A stretch of 64,000 bases of DNA from Rhodobacter sp. (GCA_027484985.1 JAIXRW010000029.1:1-64000), one strand, 5' to 3'. Positions 37,505-47,652 are shown, counted from the first letter of the stretch. The notes: generated by a model from the sequence alone, not told the origin. Numbers and translations are program-made.

Positions 37505-38686
37505 TTATGGTTGCGGCCATTCGGGATCGACCAGACCCGTCGCATAGGCCAGCCCGAAATCGAGCGGCGGCTGCACCACATATTTCCGGTCGAACGGCAG
37601 CCACGGATAGCTTGCCCCCGACCGCACGATATAGGGCCAGTCGGGATGGGCAAATAGCGGGCGACCCAGCGCCACCATATCGGCCGCCCCCGATGTCAGC
37701 GCCGCTTCGGCCTGCGCGCCTTCGGCAATGCCGCCATTGGTGATGACAGGCTTGCCCGAGGCGCGCTTGAGCACCGTCGGCATCGGCGTGGGGTCGGCCG
37801 GAAAGCGGTTGTCGAGATAGTTGAAACTGGCCCAATGCAGCGCGTCATAGGCCGACTCTTTCAGCGCGGCCCCGATAGCCTCGGCATAGGCGGTGCCGCC
37901 GGGCCATGCGCCGGTGAAATCATCCACCCCGTCCTGCGACAGGCGCAGGATCAGCAATTTGTCCCGTCCGATGGCGGCGCGGATCTTTTCGCCCACCAGC
38001 TTGGCGAAGCGCACATTGTTTTCGGGGCTGCCGCCGAATTCATCGGTGCGAAGGTTGGTTTTGGGCGTGATGAACTGCCAGATCAGATAGCCGTTCGCGC
38101 CATGCACCTCGACCCCGTCCGCGCCCGCCTCGACCGCCCGCTTGGCCCCTGCGGCAAAACCGTCGGCCACGGCATGCAGCTCTGCCACACTCAATTCACG
38201 GGCGGGCGGAAAGGTCACTTTGGGCCAATCGCCCTTGATGTTGCGGATGGTCTTTTCATCGTCGGAATCGGTGTAAAGCACCCAGCCCCCGCTTTGCGTG
38301 GCCGAGGCGCTGACCGGAGGCTTGCCCCCCAGCGTGCGCGGATCGCAGACCCGCCCGCCATGCATCAGCTGGATTACGATCTTGGCGCCATGGTCATGGA
38401 CCGCATCACACACCTTTTTCCAGCCCGCCACATGGGCCGCATTGGCAATGCCCGGCTGTGACAGATAGGCCCGCGACTGGAACGCATCCTGTTCGTAGGT
38501 GCCTTCGGTCACGATCAGCCCCAGCCCGCCCCGCGCGCGGCGGGCGTAATAGGCGGCCATTTCGTCCGTCGGCGTGCCGTCGGCATCGGCCATCTGCCGC
38601 GTCAGGGGCGCCATCGCGATGCGGTTGCGCAAGATGACGCGCCCCAGCGTGACGGGGGAAAACAGGGTCGGGAATGTTTCGGCCAT
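37505..38686 (-). CDS. Old Yellow Enzyme-type alkene reductase (NemA-like)
   Basis: NRIAMAPLTRQMADADGTPTDEMAAYYARRARGGLGLIVTEGT; GVEVHGANGYLIWQFITPKTNLRTDEFGGSPENNVRF. Confidence 0.95.
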   Translation of the reverse strand: MAETFPTLFSPVTLGRVILRNRIAMAPLTRQMADADGTPTDEMAAYYARRARGGLGLIVTEGTYEQDAFQSRAYLSQPGIANAAHVAGWKKVCDAVHDHGAKIVIQLMHGGRVCDPRTLGGKPPVSASATQSGGWVLYTDSDDEKTIRNIKGDWPKVTFPPARELSVAELHAVADGFAAGAKRAVEAGADGVEVHGANGYLIWQFITPKTNLRTDEFGGSPENNVRFAKLVGEKIRAAIGRDKLLILRLSQDGVDDFTGAWPGGTAYAEAIGAALKESAYDALHWASFNYLDNRFPADPTPMPTVLKRASGKPVITNGGIAEGAQAEAALTSGAADMVALGRPLFAHPDWPYIVRSGASYPWLPFDRKYVVQPPLDFGLAYATGLVDPEWPQP

Positions 38687-38703
38687 GTGTCGAACTCCTT
38701 GAA

Positions 38704-39624
38704 TTACAGCCGTCCGTCCCAGAGGCCGGAACGGACAAGATCGGAAATCTGCGTGCGGATCAGCCGCACCACCGCTTTTGTGACGGGGGCCGCCGCGCGA
38801 TGGGGCGCATGGGCAAGGATCAGTTCGCGGCTGATGATGGGCGCGATCCGGCGCGCCACCAGAAGGCCTGCCTGCAATTCGCGCCGCACGGCGGTCAGCG
38901 GCAGAACGGTCTGGATGCCACCGGTGGCGACAAGGTCCAGGATCGTGGGCAGCGTTTCCAGCTCCATCGCCACATTCAGCGTGACAGCGCCCCGTGCCGC
39001 CGCCTCTTCGACCAGCACGCGCAGCCCGTGCGGCAATCCCGGCAAGACCAGTTCCACCCCGCCCAGCGCGGCCAAATCCACATCCGAACCCGCGCCTGCG
39101 GGCGGCGCATCGGGCGCCGAAATCAGGAACAGGTCTTCGAACAGCAGATGTTCGGCATCCAGAAGCGAGCTCGACTTCATCTTGTAAAGCACGGCAAGGT
39201 CCACCTTGCCCGCCGCCAGCCAGTCGGCCACATGGCCGCTGAACCCTTCCATTACGCGCATCTTTACCCGTGGCAGTTCGGCCCTGATCTGGCGCAACAG
39301 CGGCGCGAGCAACACCAGCCCGACCGAAGGCGGCACGGCCAGTTTGACCGTTCCGTCCAGTTCGCCGGCCGAGGCGCGCATGTCCTGACGAAGCGCCTCG
39401 CGATCGGCCAGCAAGCCGCGCGCCCGGGTCAGGAACACCTCGCCCGCATCGGTCAGAACCACGCCGCGGCCGTTGCGATAGAACAGCGCCGTGCCCAGTT
39501 CCGCCTCAAGGTCGCGCACGCGCCGGCTCAGCGCCGATTGCGCCATGTTGTTCTGCAAGGCCGATTTGCTGAAACTGCCCGTCTCAGCAATGCTGACAAA
39601 ATAGTGCAGGTCCAGAAATTCCAC
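38704..39624 (-). CDS. LysR family transcriptional regulator
   Basis: MEFLDLHYFVSIAETGSFSKSALQNNMAQSALSRRVRDLEAELGTALFYRNGRGVVLTDAG. Confidence 0.95.
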   Translation of the reverse strand: MEFLDLHYFVSIAETGSFSKSALQNNMAQSALSRRVRDLEAELGTALFYRNGRGVVLTDAGEVFLTRARGLLADREALRQDMRASAGELDGTVKLAVPPSVGLVLLAPLLRQIRAELPRVKMRVMEGFSGHVADWLAAGKVDLAVLYKMKSSSLLDAEHLLFEDLFLISAPDAPPAGAGSDVDLAALGGVELVLPGLPHGLRVLVEEAAARGAVTLNVAMELETLPTILDLVATGGIQTVLPLTAVRRELQAGLLVARRIAPIISRELILAHAPHRAAAPVTKAVVRLIRTQISDLVRSGLWDGRL

Positions 39625-39627
39625 CGG

Positions 39628-41403
39628 TCAGGCTGCCCGCATCCGTGCCCGCAGGTCGCGCGTTGCCGCGTCGTCCAGCCCCCAGCCATAGCCGTTCTGC
39701 ACCGGACAGAACACCACGCCATAAACATCGCGGGCATGGTCAGCCGTGATGAAACCGTCCAACAGGTCATCGAGCACCTTGGCCGGATCGCGGTTGAGCG
39801 GATGGCCATACCCCCCGCCACAAGGCGAAAGATAGGTCACAACGTCACCCAGTTCGGCCCGCATGCCGGAAAACTTGGCATCGACATCGCGCGACGGCTG
39901 GCCGCTTGCCGCGTTCTCGATCCGCACGATGGCGGTCGCCCCTTCGGACCCGCCAAAGATTCCCCATGGCACATCTTCGTTGCGGTCGCTTTCATGCGTC
40001 ATGAAGCCCGGCGTCTGGAAGCGCTGCGATTTCACCACGCCCATCCCGCCCCTGTATTCGCCCGCGCCGGGGAACACATCGTCGCGGATTTCGTAGCGGT
40101 CGCAGATCATCGGCAGATGCATGCCAAGGTCTTCCAGCGGGTTGTTGCGGGTGTTCCGCATCAGCTCCTCGATGGTGTCCGGCCCGTCAGAACGGGGGCG
40201 CGCGCCCATCGCGGCCTCGTTCACCTCGATCAACACCCAGTAATCGCCGCTGTCGCGCAGCCCGGAATAGGAGGCGAAAGACAGGCAGGCCGCATTACCT
40301 GCCGTGCATTTGTCGGGCAGCACGGGGGCCAGCGCCTTGATGATCAGATCGACCACGCGCTGAATCTGGTTGAACCGCGCCTCGCAGGCCGCAGGCGCGA
40401 TGGGGTTGAAGATCGACCCCAGCGGCGCCGTCACCTTGACGGGGCGGAAAGATCCTTCGTTCTGCGGAATGTATTCCTGATGCGTATAGGTATCCAAGAG
40501 CAGCGCGCGAAACGCGAAATAGCAGGCCACCTTGGTCGAGCCTTCGAAGGGCACGTTGAACGCGGTGGGCACCTGCGGCGACGATCCGGTCAGGTCCACC
40601 TCGACATCGTCGCCGCGCACCCGCACCGTCACCTTGATCGGCAGACGCACGCCGCGCGTGCGGCCATCGTCATCCATGAACCCTTCGGCGGTGTAATCGC
40701 CATCCGGTATCTTGGCGATTTCGCGGCGCAGCATGGTTTCGGAATAGTCCATCAACTGGCTGGCCGCCTGTTCCACCGTATCGCGGCCATAGCTATCCAT
40801 CAGGTCGCAATACCGCCGCACACCCAGTTCGGCCGAGGCAATCTGCGCTTCCAGATCGCGCATCACCAGCCCCGGCACCCGTGTGTTGCCACTGATGTAA
40901 CGCCACAACGTTTCGTTGCGCTTTCCGGCCTCGAACAGCTTCAGCCCGTTCAGCAGCATCCCTTCGGCAAAGACATCGGGGACGTCGATGATCAGCCCCG
41001 GCGTGGCTGCCCCGATATCCAGATGATGCGCGGTGTTGGCGGAAAATCCGACCAGTTCGCCATGGTAGAAGATCGGCATGACAATACCGATATCGGGCGA
41101 ATGGCTGGCCCCGAAATAGGGGTGGTTGTGGATCACCACATCGCCTTCGCGCCAGTCGGTTTTCGGAATGCTCTTTTCGATACCGCGCAGATAACCGGGG
41201 ATCGACCCGATATGCATAGGCGTGGAATCGCTTTCGCACAGGGTGTTGTAATCCAGATCGAACAGCCCCGCGCCAAGGTCCTGGCTTTCGCGGATGATCG
41301 ACGAATAGGACATGCGATACAGCACGTTGCCCATCTGCTCGGCAATGGCGTGCAGCGCGCCGCCGATGACCTGAAGCGTGATTGGATCGATGGTCTTGGG
41401 CAT
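39628..41403 (-). CDS. hydantoinase B/oxoprolinase family protein, HyuB type
   Basis: MPKTIDPITLQVIGGALHAIAEQMGNVLYRMSYSSIIRESQDLGAGLFD...HNHPYFGASHSPDIGIVMPIFYHGELVGFSANTAHHLDIG. Confidence 0.95.
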   Translation of the reverse strand: MPKTIDPITLQVIGGALHAIAEQMGNVLYRMSYSSIIRESQDLGAGLFDLDYNTLCESDSTPMHIGSIPGYLRGIEKSIPKTDWREGDVVIHNHPYFGASHSPDIGIVMPIFYHGELVGFSANTAHHLDIGAATPGLIIDVPDVFAEGMLLNGLKLFEAGKRNETLWRYISGNTRVPGLVMRDLEAQIASAELGVRRYCDLMDSYGRDTVEQAASQLMDYSETMLRREIAKIPDGDYTAEGFMDDDGRTRGVRLPIKVTVRVRGDDVEVDLTGSSPQVPTAFNVPFEGSTKVACYFAFRALLLDTYTHQEYIPQNEGSFRPVKVTAPLGSIFNPIAPAACEARFNQIQRVVDLIIKALAPVLPDKCTAGNAACLSFASYSGLRDSGDYWVLIEVNEAAMGARPRSDGPDTIEELMRNTRNNPLEDLGMHLPMICDRYEIRDDVFPGAGEYRGGMGVVKSQRFQTPGFMTHESDRNEDVPWGIFGGSEGATAIVRIENAASGQPSRDVDAKFSGMRAELGDVVTYLSPCGGGYGHPLNRDPAKVLDDLLDGFITADHARDVYGVVFCPVQNGYGWGLDDAATRDLRARMRAA

Positions 41404-41406
41404 GTC

Positions 41407-43506
41407 TCAGACCTCCCCTTCCGCGCGGGCGATCACCAGATCACCCAGTTTCATCACAGTGGCAACAAAGCCCGGCGGCACGATGGTGGTCGAGTTTTGC
41501 TGCACAATTACCGCAGGCCCCGCCACCACATCCTGCGCGCGCAGTTTCAGCCGGTCAAAGCGCGGGGTCTGGATCGTCTCGCCATCGTCAAAAGTGGTGG
41601 GGCGTGCATAAAGCGCCGCTTCCGAAGGATTGCGCCGCCCGCCTTTTTCCAGCAGGGGCAAGCGCAGCGTGTCCGACCGCGATGATCCGATCACGCGCAG
41701 CGTCACCATCTGCACGGCCTGATCCTCAAAGGCGTGGCCGTATTCGGTGCGGTGCACGGCAAAGAAGCGCCGCGCCATTTCCTGCGCGGTGGCGGCGGTA
41801 AAGGGGCCGTCGGGCACCGCCACGCGCAATTCGAACCCCTGCCCGACATAGCGACATTCCGCGATCCGCTCGAACCGTTGCGCTTGGGGGGCGATGCCAT
41901 CGGCGGCCAATTGTGCCGCCGCTTCCGCCTGCAACCGGCCAAAGGCCGCGTTCACGGCCGAAAAATCCGCGTCCGACCCCGATTGCAGGATCGTCAGCGA
42001 CGACTGCGTATATTCATAGCGCGGTTCGGTGACCAAAAGCCCCATCGCCGCCGTGATGCCCGGATGCAGGGGTGCGATCACGTTCTTGGCCGCGATCATC
42101 TCGCCCAGCGCCACGCCATGCAGGGGGCCCGCGCCGCCAAAGGCCATCAGGCTGTAATTGCGCGGGTCGATCCCCCGCGCCACCGAGTTCGAGGCAATCG
42201 CCAGCGCCATGTTGTTGTTGATGATCCGCAGCACGCCCAACGCGGCCTGCTTTACGGTCAGGCCCAGCGGTTCGGCCAGATGGGTGCGGATCGCCTGTTC
42301 CGAAAGCGCGGGGTCGATATGCAGCCCACCGCCAAGGAAATGTTCGGCATCCAGACGCCCCAGCACCACCTGTGCATCCGTCACTGTCGGCAGCAGACCG
42401 CCGCGCCCGTAGCAGGCGGGGCCGGGTTCGGCCCCTGCCGATTTCGGCCCCACGCGGAAAGCGCCGCCGCTATCGACATAGGCGATGGACCCGCCCCCTG
42501 CACCGATGGCGTCGATGTCGATCATCGGCACCAGAACGGGCATATGGGCGACCTCGGTGTCACGCGGGTTCTTGATGGTCAGCTCGCCGTTCCGGATTAC
42601 GCTGATATCGGCCGATGTGCCGCCGATGTCGATGGTGATGATCTCGCGCTGGTCACAGGCCTCGCCGGTCCAGCGCCCGCCGATCACGCCGCCCGCAGGG
42701 CCCGACAGCAGCAGCCCAACGGGGTTGCGGCTGGCCTGTTCCACCGTGGTCACGCCGCCATTCGACTGCATGATCCGCACAAAGGCGTTCACCCCCGCCT
42801 CGGCCAGACGCCGTTTAAGGTTGTCAAGATAGCGCGCCACCTTCGGCCCGATATAGGCGTTCATCGCGGCGGTCGAGAAGCGTTCGTATTCGCGGATGGT
42901 GTTGACCACCTCGGACGAGGTGCAGACAAAGGCATCGGGCAGCACGCGGCGCACGATCTCGGCGGCCCTGACCTCGTGTTCGGGGTTCACGAAGGAATAA
43001 AGAAACCCGATCACCACCGCATCCAGCCCACGGGCGGCAAACAACTCGGCCGCCGCTTCGACCTGATCCAGCGCCAAGGGCGTTTCCACCCGCCCGTCCG
43101 GCGGCAGGATGCGTTCATCCACCACGATCCGGTTGCGCCGCCTGATCAGGGGCGCGCTTTGCCATGGCACGTCGAATTGCAGGCTGAAGTTATGCGGCCG
43201 CTTGTGGCGCCCCATATGCAGGATGTCACGAAAGCCGCGCGTGGTGATCATGCCCACCTCGGCCCCGTTGCGTTCGATCACGATATTGGTGGCAACCGTG
43301 GTGCCATGAAACAGCGCATCGATCTGCGATGGCTGCACGCCCGCTATGGCGCACAGCTCGACCACGCCTTGCACAACCGCAATGGACTGGTCCGCGATGG
43401 TCGAAGATACCTTGTGCGTAAAGACGCGCTGCGCCCCGTCCGGGCTGGCCTGTTCCAGCACAAGGTCCGTGAACGTCCCGCCGACATCGACACCGACACG
43501 TATCAT
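41407..43506 (-). CDS. hydantoinase/oxoprolinase family protein, HyuA type
   Basis: MIRVGVDVGGTFTDLVLEQ; FHGTTVATNIVIERNGAEVGMITTRGFRDILHMGRHKRP; IDIGGTSADISV. Confidence 0.95.
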   Translation of the reverse strand: MIRVGVDVGGTFTDLVLEQASPDGAQRVFTHKVSSTIADQSIAVVQGVVELCAIAGVQPSQIDALFHGTTVATNIVIERNGAEVGMITTRGFRDILHMGRHKRPHNFSLQFDVPWQSAPLIRRRNRIVVDERILPPDGRVETPLALDQVEAAAELFAARGLDAVVIGFLYSFVNPEHEVRAAEIVRRVLPDAFVCTSSEVVNTIREYERFSTAAMNAYIGPKVARYLDNLKRRLAEAGVNAFVRIMQSNGGVTTVEQASRNPVGLLLSGPAGGVIGGRWTGEACDQREIITIDIGGTSADISVIRNGELTIKNPRDTEVAHMPVLVPMIDIDAIGAGGGSIAYVDSGGAFRVGPKSAGAEPGPACYGRGGLLPTVTDAQVVLGRLDAEHFLGGGLHIDPALSEQAIRTHLAEPLGLTVKQAALGVLRIINNNMALAIASNSVARGIDPRNYSLMAFGGAGPLHGVALGEMIAAKNVIAPLHPGITAAMGLLVTEPRYEYTQSSLTILQSGSDADFSAVNAAFGRLQAEAAAQLAADGIAPQAQRFERIAECRYVGQGFELRVAVPDGPFTAATAQEMARRFFAVHRTEYGHAFEDQAVQMVTLRVIGSSRSDTLRLPLLEKGGRRNPSEAALYARPTTFDDGETIQTPRFDRLKLRAQDVVAGPAVIVQQNSTTIVPPGFVATVMKLGDLVIARAEGEV

Positions 43507-43626
43507 CCCACACCCCGCTGACTGGCTTCGTCTTGCGGATTGAGACATGGAACCGCCCGCGCACAAAGCGGATTTTGCATGCCATTCGCACTGGCACCCG
43601 ATGCGCGCCAAAAGGCCTTTGCCCGA

Positions 43627-43651
43627 AAATTCCTTGTGAAAACAGGAATTT
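43627..43651 (-). promoter_or_regulatory. inverted repeat AAATTCCT-N9-AGGAATTT, candidate LysR box (TTCC-N11-GGAA)
   Basis: Arms 43627-43634 and 43644-43651, about 120-145 nt upstream of hyuA start 43506. Confidence 0.4.
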
Positions 43652-43834
43652 CATGCGTCTGCTATGCGCCAAAGGCACAGCCTGTCGCCGCGTCATGCGT
43701 CACTGAGATAACTGGTTTCGCCCAAAAGCCGCCTTTGGTGCACAAGATGCAGGCCAAAGCAGGCCTTTGGCAGGGGCCTGCCGGCGCCGCGCCCCGCCCT
43801 CAACCCGCCCTATCCGGGTGATCGACCGGCAGCC

Positions 43835-44956
43835 TCAGGAAAACTCGCGCCGCAATGCCGCGCCGTGCTGGTCTTTCGCGGGCACCGGCCCCGTGCCGAT
43901 GCCGCCATCGCCAAAGCGCACCCCGCGCCCCATCATCCGCACCGGACCGGACGGGCTATCCACCGTCACATGCCGCGCCTGCGGATGGGCCTGAAGATCG
44001 TCAAGGTCCGAAATCCGCCCGCAGGCTATTCCGGCCGCCTGCAACAGCCGCATCGCGCCCTCGCGGTCCAAGGCCGCCAGAACCGGCGCGATCAACGCCT
44101 CGACCTCGGCGCGATGGGCGACACGGGCGACATTGGTGGCATAGCGCGGGTCTTGGCCCAGTTCGGGCCGCCCCAGCGCATGGGTTGCCAGCGCCACCCA
44201 TTCGCGGTCGCTTTGCACCGCAAGCAGCACCTCGCGCCCATCGGCGCAGGCAAAGGCGGCATAGGGGGCAATCGACGGGTGCCGCATCCCCAGACGCCCC
44301 GGCGCCACACCGCCATAGGCGGCTTGCAGATAGGGCACGTTCATCCAGTCGGCCATGGTGTGGAACAAGGACACCTCGACCAGCCGCCCCTGCCCCGTCC
44401 GCCCCCGCGCGATCAGCGATTGCAGGATGGCGGCATAGGCGGTTTCCCCCGCAGCGATATCGCAAACCGATATGCCCACCCGCGCCGCGCCCTCGGGGGT
44501 GCCGTTGATCGACAACAGCCCGCTTTCACCCTGTATCAGCATGTCATAGGCCTTGGCATCGCGATAAGGCCCGTCCTCGCCATAGCCCGAGATCGACACA
44601 TAGATCAGCGCCGGATGCGCCGCCCGCATCGCCGCCGCCCCCACGCCCAGCCTGTCAGCAGCCCCCGGTGCAAGGTTCTGGACGAAGATGTCGGCCTTCG
44701 CGATCATCCGGTGCAGCACCGCCATGTCCGTAGGCTGCCGAAGGTCAAGGCAGATCGATTCCTTGCCACGATTGATCCAGACGAAATAGGCGCTTTCGCC
44801 ATGCACCAGCCGGTCATACCCGCGCGAGAAATCCCCCTCGGGCCGTTCGATCTTGATGACACGGGCGCCCGCATCGGCCAGCCGCGCCGTGGCCAACGGG
44901 GCGGCCACCGCCTGTTCCAGCGCAACGACCACCACCCCGTCCAGATCGCGCGCCAT
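43835..44956 (-). CDS. CaiB/BaiF family CoA-transferase
   Basis: VVVVALEQAVAAPLATARLADAGARVIKIERPEGDFSRGYD...YFVWINRGKESICLDLRQPTD. Confidence 0.96.
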   Translation of the reverse strand: MARDLDGVVVVALEQAVAAPLATARLADAGARVIKIERPEGDFSRGYDRLVHGESAYFVWINRGKESICLDLRQPTDMAVLHRMIAKADIFVQNLAPGAADRLGVGAAAMRAAHPALIYVSISGYGEDGPYRDAKAYDMLIQGESGLLSINGTPEGAARVGISVCDIAAGETAYAAILQSLIARGRTGQGRLVEVSLFHTMADWMNVPYLQAAYGGVAPGRLGMRHPSIAPYAAFACADGREVLLAVQSDREWVALATHALGRPELGQDPRYATNVARVAHRAEVEALIAPVLAALDREGAMRLLQAAGIACGRISDLDDLQAHPQARHVTVDSPSGPVRMMGRGVRFGDGGIGTGPVPAKDQHGAALRREFS

Positions 44957-46128
44957 CACGCCTGCCCATAGCTTTTGGGCAGGCCCAGCACCTGCTCGGC
45001 GATATAGCACAGGATCATGTTGGTCGAAATCGGTGCCACCTGATACAGCCGCGCCTCGCGGAACTTGCGTTCGACGTCATATTCCTCGGCAAAGCCGAAA
45101 CCGCCATGGGTTTGCAGGCAGGCCTCGGCCGCCTCCCAGCTCGCATCGGCGGCCAGCATCTTGGCCGCATTCGCCTCGACCCCGGGGTTCTGCCCCGCAT
45201 CATAAAGCGCCGCCGCCCGATAGACGACCGCTTCGGCCGCCAGCATATGGGCGTAAGACCGGGCCAGCGGGAACTGCACCCCCTGGTTCTTGCCGATGGG
45301 CGCGCCGAACACCTGCCGCTCGCGGGCATAGGCAGCGCCCTTGTCCACGAACCATTTGGCATCCCCGATACATTCCGCCGCGATCAGGATGCGTTCGGCA
45401 TTCATCCCCGAAAGGATGTAGCGAAACCCCTTGCCTTCCTCTCCGATCAACGCATCGGCCGGAACACGCACGTTTTCAAAGAAAACCTCGGTCGTCGCGT
45501 GGTTCATCATCGTGCGGATCGGCCGGATCGTGATGCCGTTGCCAACCAGCCCGCGCAGATCGATCAGAAAGACCGACAAGCCGTCGGTGCGTGACTTGGC
45601 CTGATCACGCGGGGTGGTGCGTGCCAAAAGCACCATCAGGTCCGAATGTTCGGCACGGCTGGTCCATATCTTTTGCCCGTTGATCACATAACTGTCGCCG
45701 TCGCGCCGCGCCGTGGTTTGCAGCGACAGCGTATCGGTTCCGCTGGTCGGTTCGGTCACGCCAAAGGCCTGCAACCGCAACTGGCCCGCCGCAATCTGCG
45801 GCAGATAGTGGCGCTTCTGGGCCTCGGACCCGTGGCGCAGCACCGTGCCCATCGTGTACATCTGCGCGTGACAGGCCGCCGCGTTGCAGCCCTGACGGTG
45901 AATCTCTTCCAGGATCACCGCAGCTGCCGTCAGGCTAAGCCCCGAACCGCCATATTCCTCGGGGATCATCGCGGCCAGCCATCCCTCGCGCATCAAGGCC
46001 GCGACAAAGGCTTCGGGATAGGCCCGCCGCGCATCAAGGTCGCGCCAGTAGCTACCCGGAAATCCGGCACAGACCGCCGCCACGCCCGCGCGCAGATCGT
46101 CATATCCTTCGGTCGGGTGCAATGTCAT
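44956..46128 (-). CDS. acyl-CoA dehydrogenase
   Basis: FGVTEPTSGTDTLSLQTTARRDGDSYVINGQKIWTSRAEHSD...QTHGGFGFAEEYDVERKFREARLYQVAPISTNMIL. Confidence 0.96.
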   Translation of the reverse strand: MTLHPTEGYDDLRAGVAAVCAGFPGSYWRDLDARRAYPEAFVAALMREGWLAAMIPEEYGGSGLSLTAAAVILEEIHRQGCNAAACHAQMYTMGTVLRHGSEAQKRHYLPQIAAGQLRLQAFGVTEPTSGTDTLSLQTTARRDGDSYVINGQKIWTSRAEHSDLMVLLARTTPRDQAKSRTDGLSVFLIDLRGLVGNGITIRPIRTMMNHATTEVFFENVRVPADALIGEEGKGFRYILSGMNAERILIAAECIGDAKWFVDKGAAYARERQVFGAPIGKNQGVQFPLARSYAHMLAAEAVVYRAAALYDAGQNPGVEANAAKMLAADASWEAAEACLQTHGGFGFAEEYDVERKFREARLYQVAPISTNMILCYIAEQVLGLPKSYGQA

Positions 46129-46303
46129 CCGCGTCCCCTTGGTTTCACCTTTCGTTGTGCCAGAGGAAGGCAAGCGCCCGATACTGGTATCGCACGCATC
46201 CAGTTATCCCCTGCCGACATAGGCAAGGCCCTGATGCCACAGACCAGCCGCCTTGGTGCCTTCCTCCGGTCTTGCCCCGTGGGTCGCGCCGGGTCAGCGC
46301 GGG

Positions 46304-47305
46304 CTAAAGCCCCGCGGATGACGCCCGCACGATCAGCTTCACCGGCGAACGGGTGTCGGGCACGGGTTTTGCGCCCTCGCTCAGCCATGCCATCAGCCGG
46401 GCTGCCATGTCCTGCCCGAATTCTGCGATGCCGCATTGCACCGATGACAGCGGTGGATAGCTTTGCGCTGCCTCCTCGATATCGTCGAACCCGACAAGAC
46501 GGAAATCGCGCCCGACCACACGGCCACGGCTGGCAAAGCCCGAAATCACGCCCAGCGCCACAAGATCGTTGAAACAGACCGCCGCGTCGCAGTCCAATTC
46601 GTCGATGAACCGCCCCGCCGCCTCGCGGCCAAAGGCGCGGGTGGGCCGCCCCTGCACCAGCAAGGGTTCGATGCCATGTGCGGCCAGCACTTCAAGATAG
46701 CCCGATTGCCGCTCTGCCGTGACGCTGCGCCCCTCGATCCCGCCGACAAAGGCGATGCGCCGCGCACCCGTCGCAATCAGATGTTCCGCCGCCAGCCGCC
46801 CCCCCGCCGCATAATCGGGCGAGGCGAAGGGGAACAGGTCGGTGCGCGGGCTGACCCGGCGCAAGACCTGCATCGCCGCGATTCCGGCACGTTCCAGCTG
46901 GCCGAAACTTGCCTCCTCGTCGCCATAGACGGGCGAGATGATCAGTCCCGACACCCCGTGTTCGATCATCGCGGCAATGGTGCGGGCCTGAAGCGCGGGG
47001 TCTTCATCGGTATTGGCCACCACAGCGGCATAGCCCGCTTCGGATATGGCCATTTGCACGGCGGTGGCGAATTCGGTGAAAAAGGGGTTTTTCAGGTCAT
47101 TGATCACCAGCCCGATCAGCCCGATCTGCGCCGACCGCAAATTAGCCGCCGCACGGTTATAGACATAACCCAGTTCCGCCATGGCGCGGCGCACATCTTC
47201 CCGCGTGCGGTCGCTGACCGAAGGGCTGTTCTGCAAGACCAGACTGACGGTCGATTTCGAAACCCCCGCCGCCCGTGCCACATCGATGATCGTCGGTCTT
47301 CCCAT
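46304..47305 (-). CDS. LacI family transcriptional regulator
   Basis: MGRPTIIDVARAAGVSKSTVSLVLQNSPSVSDRTREDVRRAMAELGYVYNRAA. Confidence 0.96.
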   Translation of the reverse strand: MGRPTIIDVARAAGVSKSTVSLVLQNSPSVSDRTREDVRRAMAELGYVYNRAAANLRSAQIGLIGLVINDLKNPFFTEFATAVQMAISEAGYAAVVANTDEDPALQARTIAAMIEHGVSGLIISPVYGDEEASFGQLERAGIAAMQVLRRVSPRTDLFPFASPDYAAGGRLAAEHLIATGARRIAFVGGIEGRSVTAERQSGYLEVLAAHGIEPLLVQGRPTRAFGREAAGRFIDELDCDAAVCFNDLVALGVISGFASRGRVVGRDFRLVGFDDIEEAAQSYPPLSSVQCGIAEFGQDMAARLMAWLSEGAKPVPDTRSPVKLIVRASSAGL

Positions 47306-47343
47306 AGATCGCACTCCAACCCACGATCCGGTCTTACGGACTG

Positions 47344-47652
47344 TCAGCCGCCCGTTGCAAGGTCGAAGACAAGGATGCCGTCGATCCCGCCTTCGGCATG
47401 GGCCACCAGCCCTGTGCCAAATTCCTTGTGCCCCGCATCGGCCTGATAGGCGGCAAGCGCCTGCCAATCGGCGAAATCGGCCACGAAACCGTGCAGATAG
47501 CCCCGCTCGATCTGTTCGGGGCTTTCGCTTTTGCCCCAGGTCGCGGCAAAGCCCAGCCGCGCCGACAAGGAGCCCAGCGGGGCCAGCAGTTCTGCCGCCT
47601 TCGCCTCGGTCACATCGGCGCGAAAGCGGATCAGGACGATATGGCGGATCAT
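47344..47652 (-). CDS. Dabb (stress-responsive A/B barrel) family protein
   Basis: MIRHIVLIRFRADVTEAKAAELLAPLGSL...GYLHGFVADFADWQALAAYQADAGHKEFGTGLV. Confidence 0.88.
   Translation of the reverse strand: MIRHIVLIRFRADVTEAKAAELLAPLGSLSARLGFAATWGKSESPEQIERGYLHGFVADFADWQALAAYQADAGHKEFGTGLVAHAEGGIDGILVFDLATGG

Noticed and set aside
38674-41685. 1003-aa plus-strand ORF antisense to the LysR and hyuB genes
   Set aside because: Shadow ORF from high-GC third-position bias; Arg/His/Pro/Gly/Gln-rich low-plausibility sequence opposite two well-supported minus-strand genes
41734-43521. 595-aa plus-strand ORF
   Set aside because: Mirrors the HyuA gene on the opposite strand; no domain recognisable
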